A stretch of 64,000 bases of DNA from Gammaproteobacteria bacterium (GTDB taxonomy: Bacteria; Gemmatimonadota; Gemmatimonadetes; Longimicrobiales; Gaopeijiaceae): assembly GCA_009840525.1 (NCBI GenBank), contig VXNP01000005.1, positions 19,462-83,461 of the forward strand, read 5' to 3'. The position numbers and the translations under genes are program-made. The notes beneath the pieces were generated by a model that made no database searches, was not told where the DNA came from, and was given only the letters and a program-made list of their open reading frames with translations. Positions 41,031-49,461 of the stretch are shown here, piece by piece. How positions within the stretch are numbered: the first letter of the stretch is position 1; each line of letters opens with the position of its first letter.

Positions 41031-41741
41031 ATGAATCTGCTTTCCGGCCTGCCAACCGAGTTCCTGCCCGTCGTGCGCGCGAAGGCCGGCCTTCTGACCC
41101 TGATCCCCGCCGTCCTCTTCGCGCCGGCGTCGACTCTGGCCCAGAGACCGCTCCACGGGGTGGTCGCAGATCAGGCGACGCTCTCCCTCATCGATTCGGC
41201 CCGCGTGACGGTGGTCGGCACCGAGCTTGAGGCGGTCACCGGCGGGGACGGCACCTTCTCGTTCGAGGGCGTGCCGCTCGGCGCGCTGGCCGTGCGCATC
41301 GAAGCCCCGGGATACCCGGTGGTGGTGGAGCAGGTGGAGGTGGTGCGCGACGTCGTGCTCTACATGCAGGTCATGATGCCGAGGACCGATGTCGTCCTGG
41401 GAGAGCTCGCAATCCCGCCGGCCGGCACGGGCGAAGCCAGGACCGCCGCCGAGCTCGTGGCCCGCAAGGTTCTGGACATGAACCCGAACTCGGGAAACCT
41501 GGGACTGAACACGAATCCGGTGCGCCTGCGCGGCACCGGCACCTTCGGGCTGAGCGGTGAACCGGCGGTGTTTCTCGACGGGGTGCGGATCGGAACCTTC
41601 GGCCCCGCCATGGAGATCCTGAGCCAGATCCCGGCGCGCGACGTGCGCAACATCCGGGTGCTGCGAGGGGCGGCTTCGGCCTTCCTCCAGGGATCCGCGG
41701 ACGGTTCCATCCACATCGAGACCCGATCCGGTCCGGGCTGA
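41031..41741 (+). CDS. Second plug-only TonB-receptor-like protein
   Basis: The 236-residue protein starts at an ATG after GATGGAGG. A signal peptide (about 1-38, STLAQ) is followed by a carboxypeptidase-regulatory domain (HGVVADQATLSLIDSARVTV, GTFSFEGVPLGALAVRIEAPG). A receptor plug follows: NPVRLRGTGTFGLSGEPAV, FLDGVRIGTF, and IPARDVRNIRVLRGAASAF, ending IHIETRSGPG. The barrel is absent. It mirrors the gene at 20851, sharing the patterns LRG-x-x-x-F-x-LS-x-EP and IRVLRG-x-A. It lies about 300 bp upstream of and parallel to the second SusC gene. A barrel-less plug might regulate or be assembled with another receptor; this is unproven. Confidence 0.82.
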   Translation: MNLLSGLPTEFLPVVRAKAGLLTLIPAVLFAPASTLAQRPLHGVVADQATLSLIDSARVTVVGTELEAVTGGDGTFSFEGVPLGALAVRIEAPGYPVVVEQVEVVRDVVLYMQVMMPRTDVVLGELAIPPAGTGEARTAAELVARKVLDMNPNSGNLGLNTNPVRLRGTGTFGLSGEPAVFLDGVRIGTFGPAMEILSQIPARDVRNIRVLRGAASAFLQGSADGSIHIETRSGPG

Positions 41742-41796
41742 CTTCGCGCGCCGGATTGGCCGGACCGCCGAACGTAACCCCGTACAACCGCGCCGT

Positions 41797-41825
41797 TTGA
41801 CACGCGGAACCCCGCTCCGTATCAG
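41797..41825 (+). promoter_or_regulatory. Sigma-70-like promoter candidate for the second susC
   Basis: TTGACA (41797-41802) matches the -35 consensus. It is followed by a 17-bp spacer and TATCAG (41820-41825), close to a -10 box. It lies in the 306-bp gap after the plug-only gene, 222 bp before the susC ATG. The rest of that gap holds nothing else recognisable. Promoter preferences of this phylum are not certain, so this is only a candidate. Confidence 0.4.
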
Positions 41826-42047
41826 TCAAGCGGGCGATCAGATTGAGTGATCGCGATTCGCGGACTGCCGGAGGAGATCCGCTGCCGGAGTCGCCGGGGC
41901 TGGTAAGCGCTGCCTTCCGCTCGCCCGCAGCGCGTCTCGCGTGACCCACCTCTCGGAGCGCTCTCCTTGTGCTCCGTCCCCGCCTGGCGCCGCCCCGGGT
42001 CCCCTCTCGCCGTGGCGCCCCCAGCCATCCCTCACCCTGGAGGAGCC

Positions 42048-45000
42048 ATGCTTCGACGACTTTGTCTTCTTTCCCTGTCCACGGTGGGCTTCCTCGTGCT
42101 TGTGCCCGGCGTGCAGGCGCAGCAGGCGACCCTGACGGGAACGATAACCGACCGGCAGACCGGCGAGCCCCTCGCCGCCGTGCAGGTCTTCATCGCGGAA
42201 CCCAGCATCGGCGCCCTGACCCAGCAGAACGGGCGCTATCTGCTGGCGGGCGTGCCGGCCGGCACGCACGCGGTCACGGCCCAGCGCATCGGTTATACCT
42301 CGTCGACCATCGAGGTGACGGTAACCGCCGACGAAACCACCCTGCTGGACTTTCAGCTCACCGAGGAGGCGCTCGGGCTCGACGAGATCATCGTGACCGG
42401 GACGCCGGGGGGCACGCAGCGGCGCGCGATCGGCAATGCGGTGGCCACGCTGGAGGCCGCGCAGGTCACCCAGGAGGTGGCGGTGCTCAACATGCAGGAC
42501 CTGCTGACCGCCCGGACCCCCGGAGTGCAGTTCGCCAGGGCCGGCGGGAACGTCGGGACGGGGTCGGCGATCGAGGTCCGGGGCACCGGGAGCTTCAATC
42601 TGGGCTCCAATCCCCTCATCTACGTGGACGGCGTGCGCGTGAACAACAACTCGCAGGCCGGGCCCGATCTGGGCAATGAGCGGGAGGTCAACGTCCTCAA
42701 CGACTTCAATCCCCAGGACATCGAGAGCATCGAGATCATCAAGGGGCCGGCGGCAGCGACGCTGTACGGCACCGAGGCTTCCGCCGGCGTGATCCAGATC
42801 ATCACCAAGCGCGGCGCCGAGGGCGAAGCCCAGTTCGACGCCTCGGTGCGCATGGGCACCAACTACCTGCGCAATCCGGCGGCGCGCATCGGCACCAAGT
42901 GGACGTGCCAGGGAAGCTTCGACCCGCCCTGCCGGGAGGGTGAAGGGCTCGTGCCATACAACGCCTACGAGGAGTCCAACGTCCTGATCGACCAGGGAGC
43001 CTTCCCGTGGCCGCAGGATGAGCTGTTCCAGAGAGGGCTCAGCCAGAGCTACAACCTGGGCGTGCGCGGCGGCACCCAGAACTACCGCTACTTCCTCTCC
43101 GGGAACTACGACAACGACGAAGGCATCACCTACTACAACTGGAACAAGGCGCTGCGGCTGCGCGCCAATGTCGGCGTCGTCTTCTCCGAGAATTTCTCGC
43201 TCGACGTCTCCACCGGATATGTGGACGGCAAGACGAGGTTCCTGTCGCCCGCGGACGGCGACGGCGGCATCTGGGAGGACCTGGCGTGGGGCAACGGCTT
43301 CTGCTATCCGCGCATCAACGGGCGCAACGCATGCGCGCGGTTGATGGGGTTCCAGGAGCATCTCCCCTCGGACGTGGCCAAGCTCGAGGCGACGCGCGAG
43401 TTCAGCCGCTTCACCGGAAGCGGCACGCTCAACTTCACGACCGGGGACTGGCTCTCGTCACGGGTCGTGGTCGGCCTGGACAAGGGCTGGGACGAGAACA
43501 ACGTGCTCTGGCCCCTCGAGGTGCAGCTGTCGCCGGTGTACGAGGAGACCGCCTCCGGGCTGGTCGTTCTGGAGCGCCCGGTCACCACCAACTTCACGGC
43601 GGACTGGTCCGCCACCGCCCGCGTGCCGCTGACCGACGCCTGGGGCACCGCGACCTCCGTGGGTGCACAGTACTACTTCGAGCGTCTCTCCATGCTCGGC
43701 ACCACGGGACGTGGATTCGCGTCTCCCTTCTCGCGCACCGTCAACCAGACCCCGCCCGCGAGCGCCGATCTCAATTTCGACTACATCGAGAACAAGTCCA
43801 TCGGCTTCTACGTGCAGGAGGAGTTCAGCTACAACGACCGCCTGTTCCTGACCGGCGCGGTGCGCTTCGACGACAACTCGGCCTTCGGCGCCGAGCTCGA
43901 GCCCGAGACCTATCCCAAGGTCTCGGCCACCTGGGTCATGTCCGAGGAGAGCTTCTGGAACTTCGACATGGTCAACTCGTTCCGCCTGCGCGGCGCGTGG
44001 GGCCAGGCCGGCCGTCAGCCGGACGCTTTCGCCGGCACCAACCAGTACAGCGTCATCCCCGGGGCCGGCGGAACCACGGCTCTCGACCCCTCCAACCCGG
44101 GCAATCCCGCGGTCGGGCCCGAGCGCAGCACCGAGCTGGAGGTCGGCTTCGACGTCGCCCTGCTTGATGACCGGGTCTCCGCGGAGTTCACCTACTTCGA
44201 CCAGAAGAACGAGGATGCGCTCCTCGCCGTGGCCCTTCCGCCCAGCCTCGGCTTCGGCGGAGTCACGCAGCGCAATCTGGGCCGCATCGACAACTGGGGA
44301 TGGGAGGCTTCGGTCAACACCCGGCTCTACGAGGGGTCGGGCATCTCCGTCAACCTGGGGCTGAACGGGTCCTACGTCATGAACCGCATCAAGGACCTGG
44401 GATCCTTCGCGGGCACCCGCGAGATCCGGATCGGGCTGCCGTACCCGAACTACTCCGAGCCCAGATACTACGTGATGTCGGCCCAGTTCGACCCCAACGG
44501 TCCGGTCCGGAACGCCTACGGCGAGAACGTCAGCGCCATGTGCGACGCGGGCGTCATCATCGGTCCGGATGGCACTCCGGCGACCGTTCCCTCCGGCACT
44601 GGGCCAACCGATCAGTACGGCGTGATCCTCGGGGGACCCCTGATTCCCTGCGCGGACGCCGGGTACAACATCATGTCCGGACCGGCGTTCTTCCCGTACA
44701 GGTTCTCCGTCAACCCGAGCATCAGCCTGCTCGACAACGCCGTCTCCATCCATCTGCTGGCGGACGGCGGCTATGGCAAGGTCGGGCTGGACGGCGCCCA
44801 GGAGTGGGGGCACCGCTACAACAACAGCTACGACTCCCGCTGCGAGTGCGACCCGGTCTGGGTCGCCGGTGACCGGTATCGTTCCCAGGCCACCTGGGGC
44901 TACTTCGACGCCGACTTCTGGAAGCTCCGCGAGGTCGGGGTCCGCTACAACTTCACCCAGGCGATGGCCAATCGCATAGGGGCGGATCGCGCGTCGCTGT

Positions 45001-45194
45001 CCTTCTCGGGCCGCGAACTGTGGACCATCTGGCAGCGCCAGAAGGAGGTGGGCAACTTCCTCGGCACGCAGGCCGGGAATCCCGGTCTCCCGGTTCTCGA
45101 CCCCGAAATGGGCACGTCCGATTTCGGGAGCGCGAACCACAGGCTCATGGCGCCGCTTACGAGCATGCACCTCGAGATGCGGGTCACCTTCTGA
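42048..45194 (+). CDS. SusC/RagA-type TonB-linked outer-membrane receptor
   Basis: The 1,048-residue protein starts at the ATG after GGAGGAGCC. It has a signal peptide to about residue 24 (PGVQAQQ). A carboxypeptidase-regulatory domain follows (ATLTGTITDRQTGEPLAAVQ), then DEIIVTG as TonB-box-like region, and a plug with IEVRGTGSFNLGSNPLIY and ESIEIIKGPAAATLYGTEAS. A full beta-barrel ends LEMRVTF with a C-terminal phenylalanine. It imports a substrate with the SusD partner 34 bp downstream. Aromatic, Asn- and Gly-rich loops (e.g. KSIGFYVQEEFSYNDRLFLT) are standard for the family. Compared with the first SusC it shares domain layout and key motifs but differs widely in the barrel, so the substrates probably differ. 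Confidence 0.93.
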   Translation: MLRRLCLLSLSTVGFLVLVPGVQAQQATLTGTITDRQTGEPLAAVQVFIAEPSIGALTQQNGRYLLAGVPAGTHAVTAQRIGYTSSTIEVTVTADETTLLDFQLTEEALGLDEIIVTGTPGGTQRRAIGNAVATLEAAQVTQEVAVLNMQDLLTARTPGVQFARAGGNVGTGSAIEVRGTGSFNLGSNPLIYVDGVRVNNNSQAGPDLGNEREVNVLNDFNPQDIESIEIIKGPAAATLYGTEASAGVIQIITKRGAEGEAQFDASVRMGTNYLRNPAARIGTKWTCQGSFDPPCREGEGLVPYNAYEESNVLIDQGAFPWPQDELFQRGLSQSYNLGVRGGTQNYRYFLSGNYDNDEGITYYNWNKALRLRANVGVVFSENFSLDVSTGYVDGKTRFLSPADGDGGIWEDLAWGNGFCYPRINGRNACARLMGFQEHLPSDVAKLEATREFSRFTGSGTLNFTTGDWLSSRVVVGLDKGWDENNVLWPLEVQLSPVYEETASGLVVLERPVTTNFTADWSATARVPLTDAWGTATSVGAQYYFERLSMLGTTGRGFASPFSRTVNQTPPASADLNFDYIENKSIGFYVQEEFSYNDRLFLTGAVRFDDNSAFGAELEPETYPKVSATWVMSEESFWNFDMVNSFRLRGAWGQAGRQPDAFAGTNQYSVIPGAGGTTALDPSNPGNPAVGPERSTELEVGFDVALLDDRVSAEFTYFDQKNEDALLAVALPPSLGFGGVTQRNLGRIDNWGWEASVNTRLYEGSGISVNLGLNGSYVMNRIKDLGSFAGTREIRIGLPYPNYSEPRYYVMSAQFDPNGPVRNAYGENVSAMCDAGVIIGPDGTPATVPSGTGPTDQYGVILGGPLIPCADAGYNIMSGPAFFPYRFSVNPSISLLDNAVSIHLLADGGYGKVGLDGAQEWGHRYNNSYDSRCECDPVWVAGDRYRSQATWGYFDADFWKLREVGVRYNFTQAMANRIGADRASLSFSGRELWTIWQRQKEVGNFLGTQAGNPGLPVLDPEMGTSDFGSANHRLMAPLTSMHLEMRVTF

Positions 45195-45228
45195 TGTTGT
45201 CCGGGAACGAATTACCGTCGGAGGATAG

Positions 45229-46707
45229 ATGCATATGAACAGCTTTCCTGAATACGCGCGTACCGCGCATAGGATGCGGCGAGCGCCCGCCGTGCTGGTG
45301 ACGGGCTTCTCGCTTGCGGTGCTCGGCGCCTGCAGCGATGTGCTGGAGGTCGACCTGCCCGCCCAGCTCACGGACGAGGCGCTGGTGGATCCGGCCGGGG
45401 CCCAGACCCAGGTCAACACGATCATCACCCACTTTCAGAACACCTACAACGACTACGTATGGGAGATTCACGGCCGCGAGGACGGCGGTGAAGTCTATCT
45501 CTGCAGCGGCGGCACCGACTGCGGACACTTCCAGTACAACTACCAATTCCGGTTCCTCGACTTCATGACCGCGCGCAGCTTCGCCGCCGGACTGCACGAA
45601 AAGCTCGAGAACGAGTGGACCGCCGATCAGGTGTCCAATCGGGCCCGTTTTCTGGCGATCGCGTCCCTCTACGAGGGAGCCGTCTTCAACCTGATGGGCT
45701 CCACCATGTGCGAAGTGTCCATCGACGGGGGACCACTGATGACGCCCGCGGAGACCCTGGGTATGGCGGAGGACCGGCTCACGCGGGCCCTCGGCGAGAT
45801 CGGCAGTTCCGGCGACTTCGAGATGCCCTTCGATATCGCTTCGAGCGCCCAGACCATGGCGTACGGGCTGCGGGCACAGGCTCGCTGGATGGCGGGGGAC
45901 CACTCCGGAGCGCTGGCCGATGCCCAGCAGGTGCCGCAGGGATTCGTCGCCTACGTCACCCGGGATGGGGGAGACCCGGTGCGCCGCAACAAGCCCTATT
46001 ACGCGGGCACCTTCATTCACTACGGCGAGTTGTACGACGTCATCGACTGGTGGGAGGGCCCGCCCAACCCGGTGACCGGCGCGCCGTGGCCTGAGGTGAT
46101 CCCCTTCACCGGCTACCTGAACCTGGGCATCCTCCCCGATGGGCGGGCGATCCGGGCGGACGGCATTCCGATCCGTACGGCCGGCGGCCACCGCATGATG
46201 GACGAGGACGCCGCCGTGCCGGACACGCGCGTCCAGCACATGCAGGCGGAGATCCAGGGCGTCGGGGTCGAGTCGTTCGTCAACGCCAGGTATGACGCGG
46301 AAGGCGCCGACATTCCCCTGGTCAACTGGAAGGAGATGGTGCTGATCCGCGCCGAGGTCGAGGGCGGCCAGAGGGCCATCGATCTGGTCAACGAACTGCG
46401 GACTGCCGACGGGCTGCCGCTGGTGACGTACGCGAATCCGGGGGAGGCCGAGGAGATCCGCTACATGATCATCGAGGAGCGGCGTCGGGCCCTCTTCCTC
46501 GAGGCCCGCTACTTCATGACCAAGCTCCAGAACCCGGACCTGCTCTGGTTCCCGAGGGATGTGGGCGCCACCCTGCGCGGCGGCCACCAGTTGCAGGGCG
46601 GGGTTCGCTTCCTCATGCCCGACAACGAGTTTCACCTGAACGACAACCTGACCATCGCGGATCGCGCAACCCTCTGCGATCCGGCCACCCGGCCCGTCGG
46701 CTTCTAG
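45229..46707 (+). CDS. SusD/RagB-like outer-membrane lipoprotein
   Basis: The 492-residue protein begins just after GGAGGATAG. A lipoprotein signal ends at the lipobox LAVLGAC (about residue 35). The SusD features are the N-terminal DVLEVDLPAQLTDEALVDP, helical pairs such as MAYGLRAQARWMAGDHSGALADAQ, and the C-terminal signature EEIRYMIIEERRRALFLEARYFMTK. The pair of cysteines in YLCSGGTDCGHF may form a disulfide. It should be the surface-exposed binding partner of the SusC just upstream. A possible terminator follows at 46742-46773. Confidence 0.9.
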   Translation: MHMNSFPEYARTAHRMRRAPAVLVTGFSLAVLGACSDVLEVDLPAQLTDEALVDPAGAQTQVNTIITHFQNTYNDYVWEIHGREDGGEVYLCSGGTDCGHFQYNYQFRFLDFMTARSFAAGLHEKLENEWTADQVSNRARFLAIASLYEGAVFNLMGSTMCEVSIDGGPLMTPAETLGMAEDRLTRALGEIGSSGDFEMPFDIASSAQTMAYGLRAQARWMAGDHSGALADAQQVPQGFVAYVTRDGGDPVRRNKPYYAGTFIHYGELYDVIDWWEGPPNPVTGAPWPEVIPFTGYLNLGILPDGRAIRADGIPIRTAGGHRMMDEDAAVPDTRVQHMQAEIQGVGVESFVNARYDAEGADIPLVNWKEMVLIRAEVEGGQRAIDLVNELRTADGLPLVTYANPGEAEEIRYMIIEERRRALFLEARYFMTKLQNPDLLWFPRDVGATLRGGHQLQGGVRFLMPDNEFHLNDNLTIADRATLCDPATRPVGF

Positions 46708-46741
46708 ACTGGCTAGACGCCGGACGCGGGTTTGTGACGCG

Positions 46742-46773
46742 CCGACCCCGGGGCTTGCCGGCTCCGGGGTCGG
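46742..46773 (+). terminator. Hairpin terminator candidate after susD
   Basis: CCGACCCCGG (46742-46751) and CCGGGGTCGG (46764-46773) form a perfect 10-bp stem with a 12-nt loop, followed by TTCGTTCTTCG. The stem lies 34 bp after the susD stop and suits transcription termination, though the T-run is poor. Confidence 0.55.
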
Positions 46774-46830
46774 TTCGTTCTTCGCCGGGGCGCCCTGGGA
46801 CTCGGGCCAAGGAGGCACCAACGCCCTGAG

Positions 46831-46961
46831 AAGGAGGTCATGAGTATCAACTCGTCAAGGACCCGGCCAGGCTGCTTGGTAACCCGATGCTGCTGAACTG
46901 AGCCGCGGGCGGGCGCGCTTGCCCGCAGCCACGGCCCCGGGCATCTTTCCCGGCCATGTCC
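46831..46961 (+). promoter_or_regulatory. Structured leader with Cys-ending leader ORF (SAM-IV-like?)
   Basis: AAGGAGG (46831-46837) precedes an ATG at 46840 that opens 18 codons ending in LVTRCC and TGA at 46894-46896. The same bases resemble the 5' part of SAM-IV riboswitches as I remember them: GGTCATGAGT, then GTCAAG, CCCGGC and a TAACCC end. ATCAA (46846-46850) can pair with TTGGT (46876-46880), where the known element pairs GCCAGC with GCTGGC. GGTCAT (46836-46841) can pair with ATGTCC (46956-46961) at five of six positions, which would cover the next gene's start codon. A GCGGGC/GCCCGC hairpin lies at 46905-46926. Leader-peptide attenuation and a riboswitch are rival readings. Confidence 0.4.
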
Positions 46962-47189
46962 CGACCCGATCCTCCCCGTAGCCACCTCTGGCCGCGCACC
47001 CGCGACGGACGCATCGCGGTGATCGCGTTCGTTCTGCTGTTCATGCTCGCCATGCCGCCGGTGACGCACAGCGTGTTGAACCGGATCGAGCCGACCTTCC
47101 TCGGGCTACCCTTCCTCTACGTTGCGCTCTTCGCAGTGTACTCGGTGCTCATTGGCGTGCTGATCTGGGCCTATCGGCGGGGTCTGTAG
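46956..47189 (+). CDS. DUF3311-like small symporter-associated membrane protein
   Basis: The 77-residue protein has two membrane segments (IAVIAFVLLFMLAMPPVT and FLGLPFLYVALFAVYSVLIGVLIWAY) and a basic end, RRGL. Its size, the PF-LY aromatic pattern and its position 13 bp before a sodium:solute symporter gene match the DUF3311 proteins that accompany SSF transporters. It probably forms a complex with or stabilises the symporter. No good ribosome site is visible before the ATG; the region upstream is highly structured, which may regulate its translation. Confidence 0.75.
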   Translation: MSRPDPPRSHLWPRTRDGRIAVIAFVLLFMLAMPPVTHSVLNRIEPTFLGLPFLYVALFAVYSVLIGVLIWAYRRGL

Positions 47190-47202
47190 AGGTGGCTCCC
47201 TG

Positions 47203-48693
47203 ATGGAAACCTGGGTCGTCGCCACCAGCCTGATCTTCGTCTACCTGCTGATAACGCTCGGGGTGGCCGTGGTGGCCAACCGGCACATGTCGGTGGACAT
47301 GGAGGACTTCCTCCTGGCCGGCCGGCGCACGGGCTTTGTGGTCCTCTACCTCACGGTGGTGGCCACCTTCCACTCGGCCTTCGCCTTTCTGGGGTCGGGT
47401 GGGTTCTTCTACACCCACGGCATCGGCTTCTGGGCCGCCGGGGCGTGGACGGTGCTGGTCGGGGCCATCACCTACGTCATCGGCACCCGCATCTGGGCGC
47501 TGGGCAAGACGTTCGGCTACATCACCCCGGCGGACATGCTGGCCGACTTCTACGAATCCGAGGCGGTGCGGGTGGCGATCGCGCTCTTCTCGGTCCTCTT
47601 CACCATCCTCTACATCCAGGTGCAGGCCCTCGCGCTGGGCTACATCGTGGAGGTTGCTTCGGACGGTCGCATCTCGTTCGAGGTCGGCGTGTTCGTGATG
47701 CTCGCGGTGGCGGCGGTGCACCTGGCGATCGGCGGGCTGCGGGCCGTCTACTGGACCGACGTCATGCAGGGCGTGTGGATGTATGTCGCGGTCTGGGCGG
47801 GGGCGCTGGTGCTCTCCTTCGAGCTGTTCGGGGGGCCGATCGAACTCTGGCGGGCGGTGGCGGACCAGCGTCCCGAGCTGCTCACGCTTCCCGGACCGGA
47901 AGGCCTCTTCACGCCGGGCATCTGGGTGGGGATGGTGATCACGCTTTCCTTCGGCATCGTCCTGCAGCCCCACATGATGATCCGCTACTACACGGCGGTG
48001 GATGGCAAGACGCTCAAGCTGCTGGGCGCGACCACGCCCATCTACCTGATGACGCTCTACATCCCGGCGGCGCTGGTCGGGTTGGGGGGCGCCCTCGTGC
48101 TTCCGGACCTGGCTCAGGCGGACCGCATCTTTCCGGAAATGCTCTTCAACTTCGCGCCCCCCTGGCTCACCGGCCTGATCCTCGCCGGCGCGGCTGCCGC
48201 CGCCATGTCCACCCTCGACTCCATCCTGCACGCCAACATGACGGTGCTCACCCGCGACGTGTACCAGCGCTACCTGGTGCGCGACCGAAGCCAGCGGCAC
48301 TACGTGCGCGTTGGCCAGGCGATCGTTCTGGCGCTGTTGGTGGTGGCCTACTGGCTGTCGCTCCAGGAAGGCGCCCTGCTGGTGAGCATCATCAACCTCT
48401 CGGGCTCGGGCGCACTTCAGCTGCTGCCCGCCATCATCGGGATCTGCTTCCCGGGCGGCCGCTCGCTGAGCAAGGCGGGAGTGCTGGCCGGGCTGGCCGC
48501 GGGCGTTGCCACCCTGTGGTGGTCCCTCCTGCTCGATCCGAACCCGATGGGCATCCACGGCGGGCTCTGGGGCCTGGCGGCGAACTTCGTGGTGGCCGTT
48601 GCCGTATCGGCCTTCACCGCGGGACCGTCCGCCAGGACGGTGGAGCGGGTGCACGGAGAGGTGGAGCGGTTCGTGTACGGGGAGGAGCAATAG
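47203..48693 (+). CDS. Sodium:solute symporter (SSF family)
   Basis: The 496-residue protein has about 13 membrane segments, the normal length of the SSF family. Family motifs include FLLAGRRTGFVVLYLTVVATFHSAFAFLG in the first helices, GLRAVYWTDVMQGVWMYV, the Na+-site region LAGAAAAAMSTLDSILHANMTVLTRDVYQRY, and GSGALQLLPAIIGICFPGG. It couples sodium entry to uptake of an organic solute. The substrate is not evident; the DUF3311 partner and possible leader regulation might point to an amino acid or organic acid. It is followed 9 bp later by the 48703 gene, so the three are probably one transcript. Confidence 0.9.
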   Translation: METWVVATSLIFVYLLITLGVAVVANRHMSVDMEDFLLAGRRTGFVVLYLTVVATFHSAFAFLGSGGFFYTHGIGFWAAGAWTVLVGAITYVIGTRIWALGKTFGYITPADMLADFYESEAVRVAIALFSVLFTILYIQVQALALGYIVEVASDGRISFEVGVFVMLAVAAVHLAIGGLRAVYWTDVMQGVWMYVAVWAGALVLSFELFGGPIELWRAVADQRPELLTLPGPEGLFTPGIWVGMVITLSFGIVLQPHMMIRYYTAVDGKTLKLLGATTPIYLMTLYIPAALVGLGGALVLPDLAQADRIFPEMLFNFAPPWLTGLILAGAAAAAMSTLDSILHANMTVLTRDVYQRYLVRDRSQRHYVRVGQAIVLALLVVAYWLSLQEGALLVSIINLSGSGALQLLPAIIGICFPGGRSLSKAGVLAGLAAGVATLWWSLLLDPNPMGIHGGLWGLAANFVVAVAVSAFTAGPSARTVERVHGEVERFVYGEEQ

Positions 48694-48702
48694 AAGATCG
48701 TC

Positions 48703-49446
48703 ATGCCCCAGGACGACCCCCCGCGCGGAGATCTGCCCCGCCGCTACAGCGACACCGAGGTCGGCCGTCTGCTGAAGTACGCCACCGAGCTACAGCAGTC
48801 GGACGAGGCTGGCAGGCCTGGTGGCCATGAGGGCGGTGGGACGACGCTGGCCACAGTGCAGGAGGTGGCCGCGGAGGCAGGTATCGAGCCCCGCTACATC
48901 CAGTTGGCCGCGGCCCGCATCGACGGCCCCGAGCCCACGGGACTGAAGGACTCTCTGGTCGGCACCCCCCTCCTGGTTCGCGCCGAGCGGATCATCCCGG
49001 GCGAACTGCGGGAGGAGGATTACGAGCAGATCGTCACGGAGATCCAGATGGCCACCGATGTACCGGGCAACGCATCGATGGTCGGACGCACCCTGACGTG
49101 GAGATCCGAAACCTCCGACTACCAGACTCGCTCTCTTCAGGTAATCGTGGCGTCGCGCGACGGCGAGACGCGCATCCAGGCCGAAGAGCGGCTGCAGAGC
49201 TACGCGGGAGCGCTCTACGGCGGTGTCGTGGGCGGAGGCGGAATGGGAATCGGGCTGGGTGTCGGTTTCGGCGTGGGCCTGGGGGCGCTGGGCTCGGCGC
49301 TCTTCGCACTGGCCTTTCCCTTCGCCCTCACCGGCACACTGTACGTGGCAATGCGCCAGGTCATGAAGTCGACCGGCCGCAAGCGCCGCGCAGAGGCGGA
49401 AGCGCTGGTGGACCGGATCGCCCGCTACGTGACGCCGCCGCCATAG
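48703..49446 (+). CDS. Hypothetical protein with two C-terminal membrane segments
   Basis: The 247-residue protein has an N-terminal region RRYSDTEVGRLLKYATELQQ, a pattern seen at the start of many Gemmatimonadota proteins annotated as hypothetical. It then has TVQEVAAEAGIEPRYIQLAAARI, which looks helix-turn-helix-like. A beta-rich domain follows (LLVRAERIIPGELREEDYEQIV, RTLTWRSETSDYQTRSLQVIV). Last come two glycine-rich membrane segments (GIGLGVGFGVGLGALGSALFA and FALTGTLYVAM) and a basic tail. I do not recognise a function. It lies in the DUF3311-SSF transcript, and its stop converges with the ferredoxin-oxidoreductase operon 15 bp away. Confidence 0.7.
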   Translation: MPQDDPPRGDLPRRYSDTEVGRLLKYATELQQSDEAGRPGGHEGGGTTLATVQEVAAEAGIEPRYIQLAAARIDGPEPTGLKDSLVGTPLLVRAERIIPGELREEDYEQIVTEIQMATDVPGNASMVGRTLTWRSETSDYQTRSLQVIVASRDGETRIQAEERLQSYAGALYGGVVGGGGMGIGLGVGFGVGLGALGSALFALAFPFALTGTLYVAMRQVMKSTGRKRRAEAEALVDRIARYVTPPP

Positions 49447-49461
49447 CCGGCGGTATCCCCC

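Noticed and set aside
41838..43361. A long minus-strand frame through the second SusC gene
   Set aside because: SusC has a complete, motif-rich frame on the other strand; the reverse frame shows no domain.
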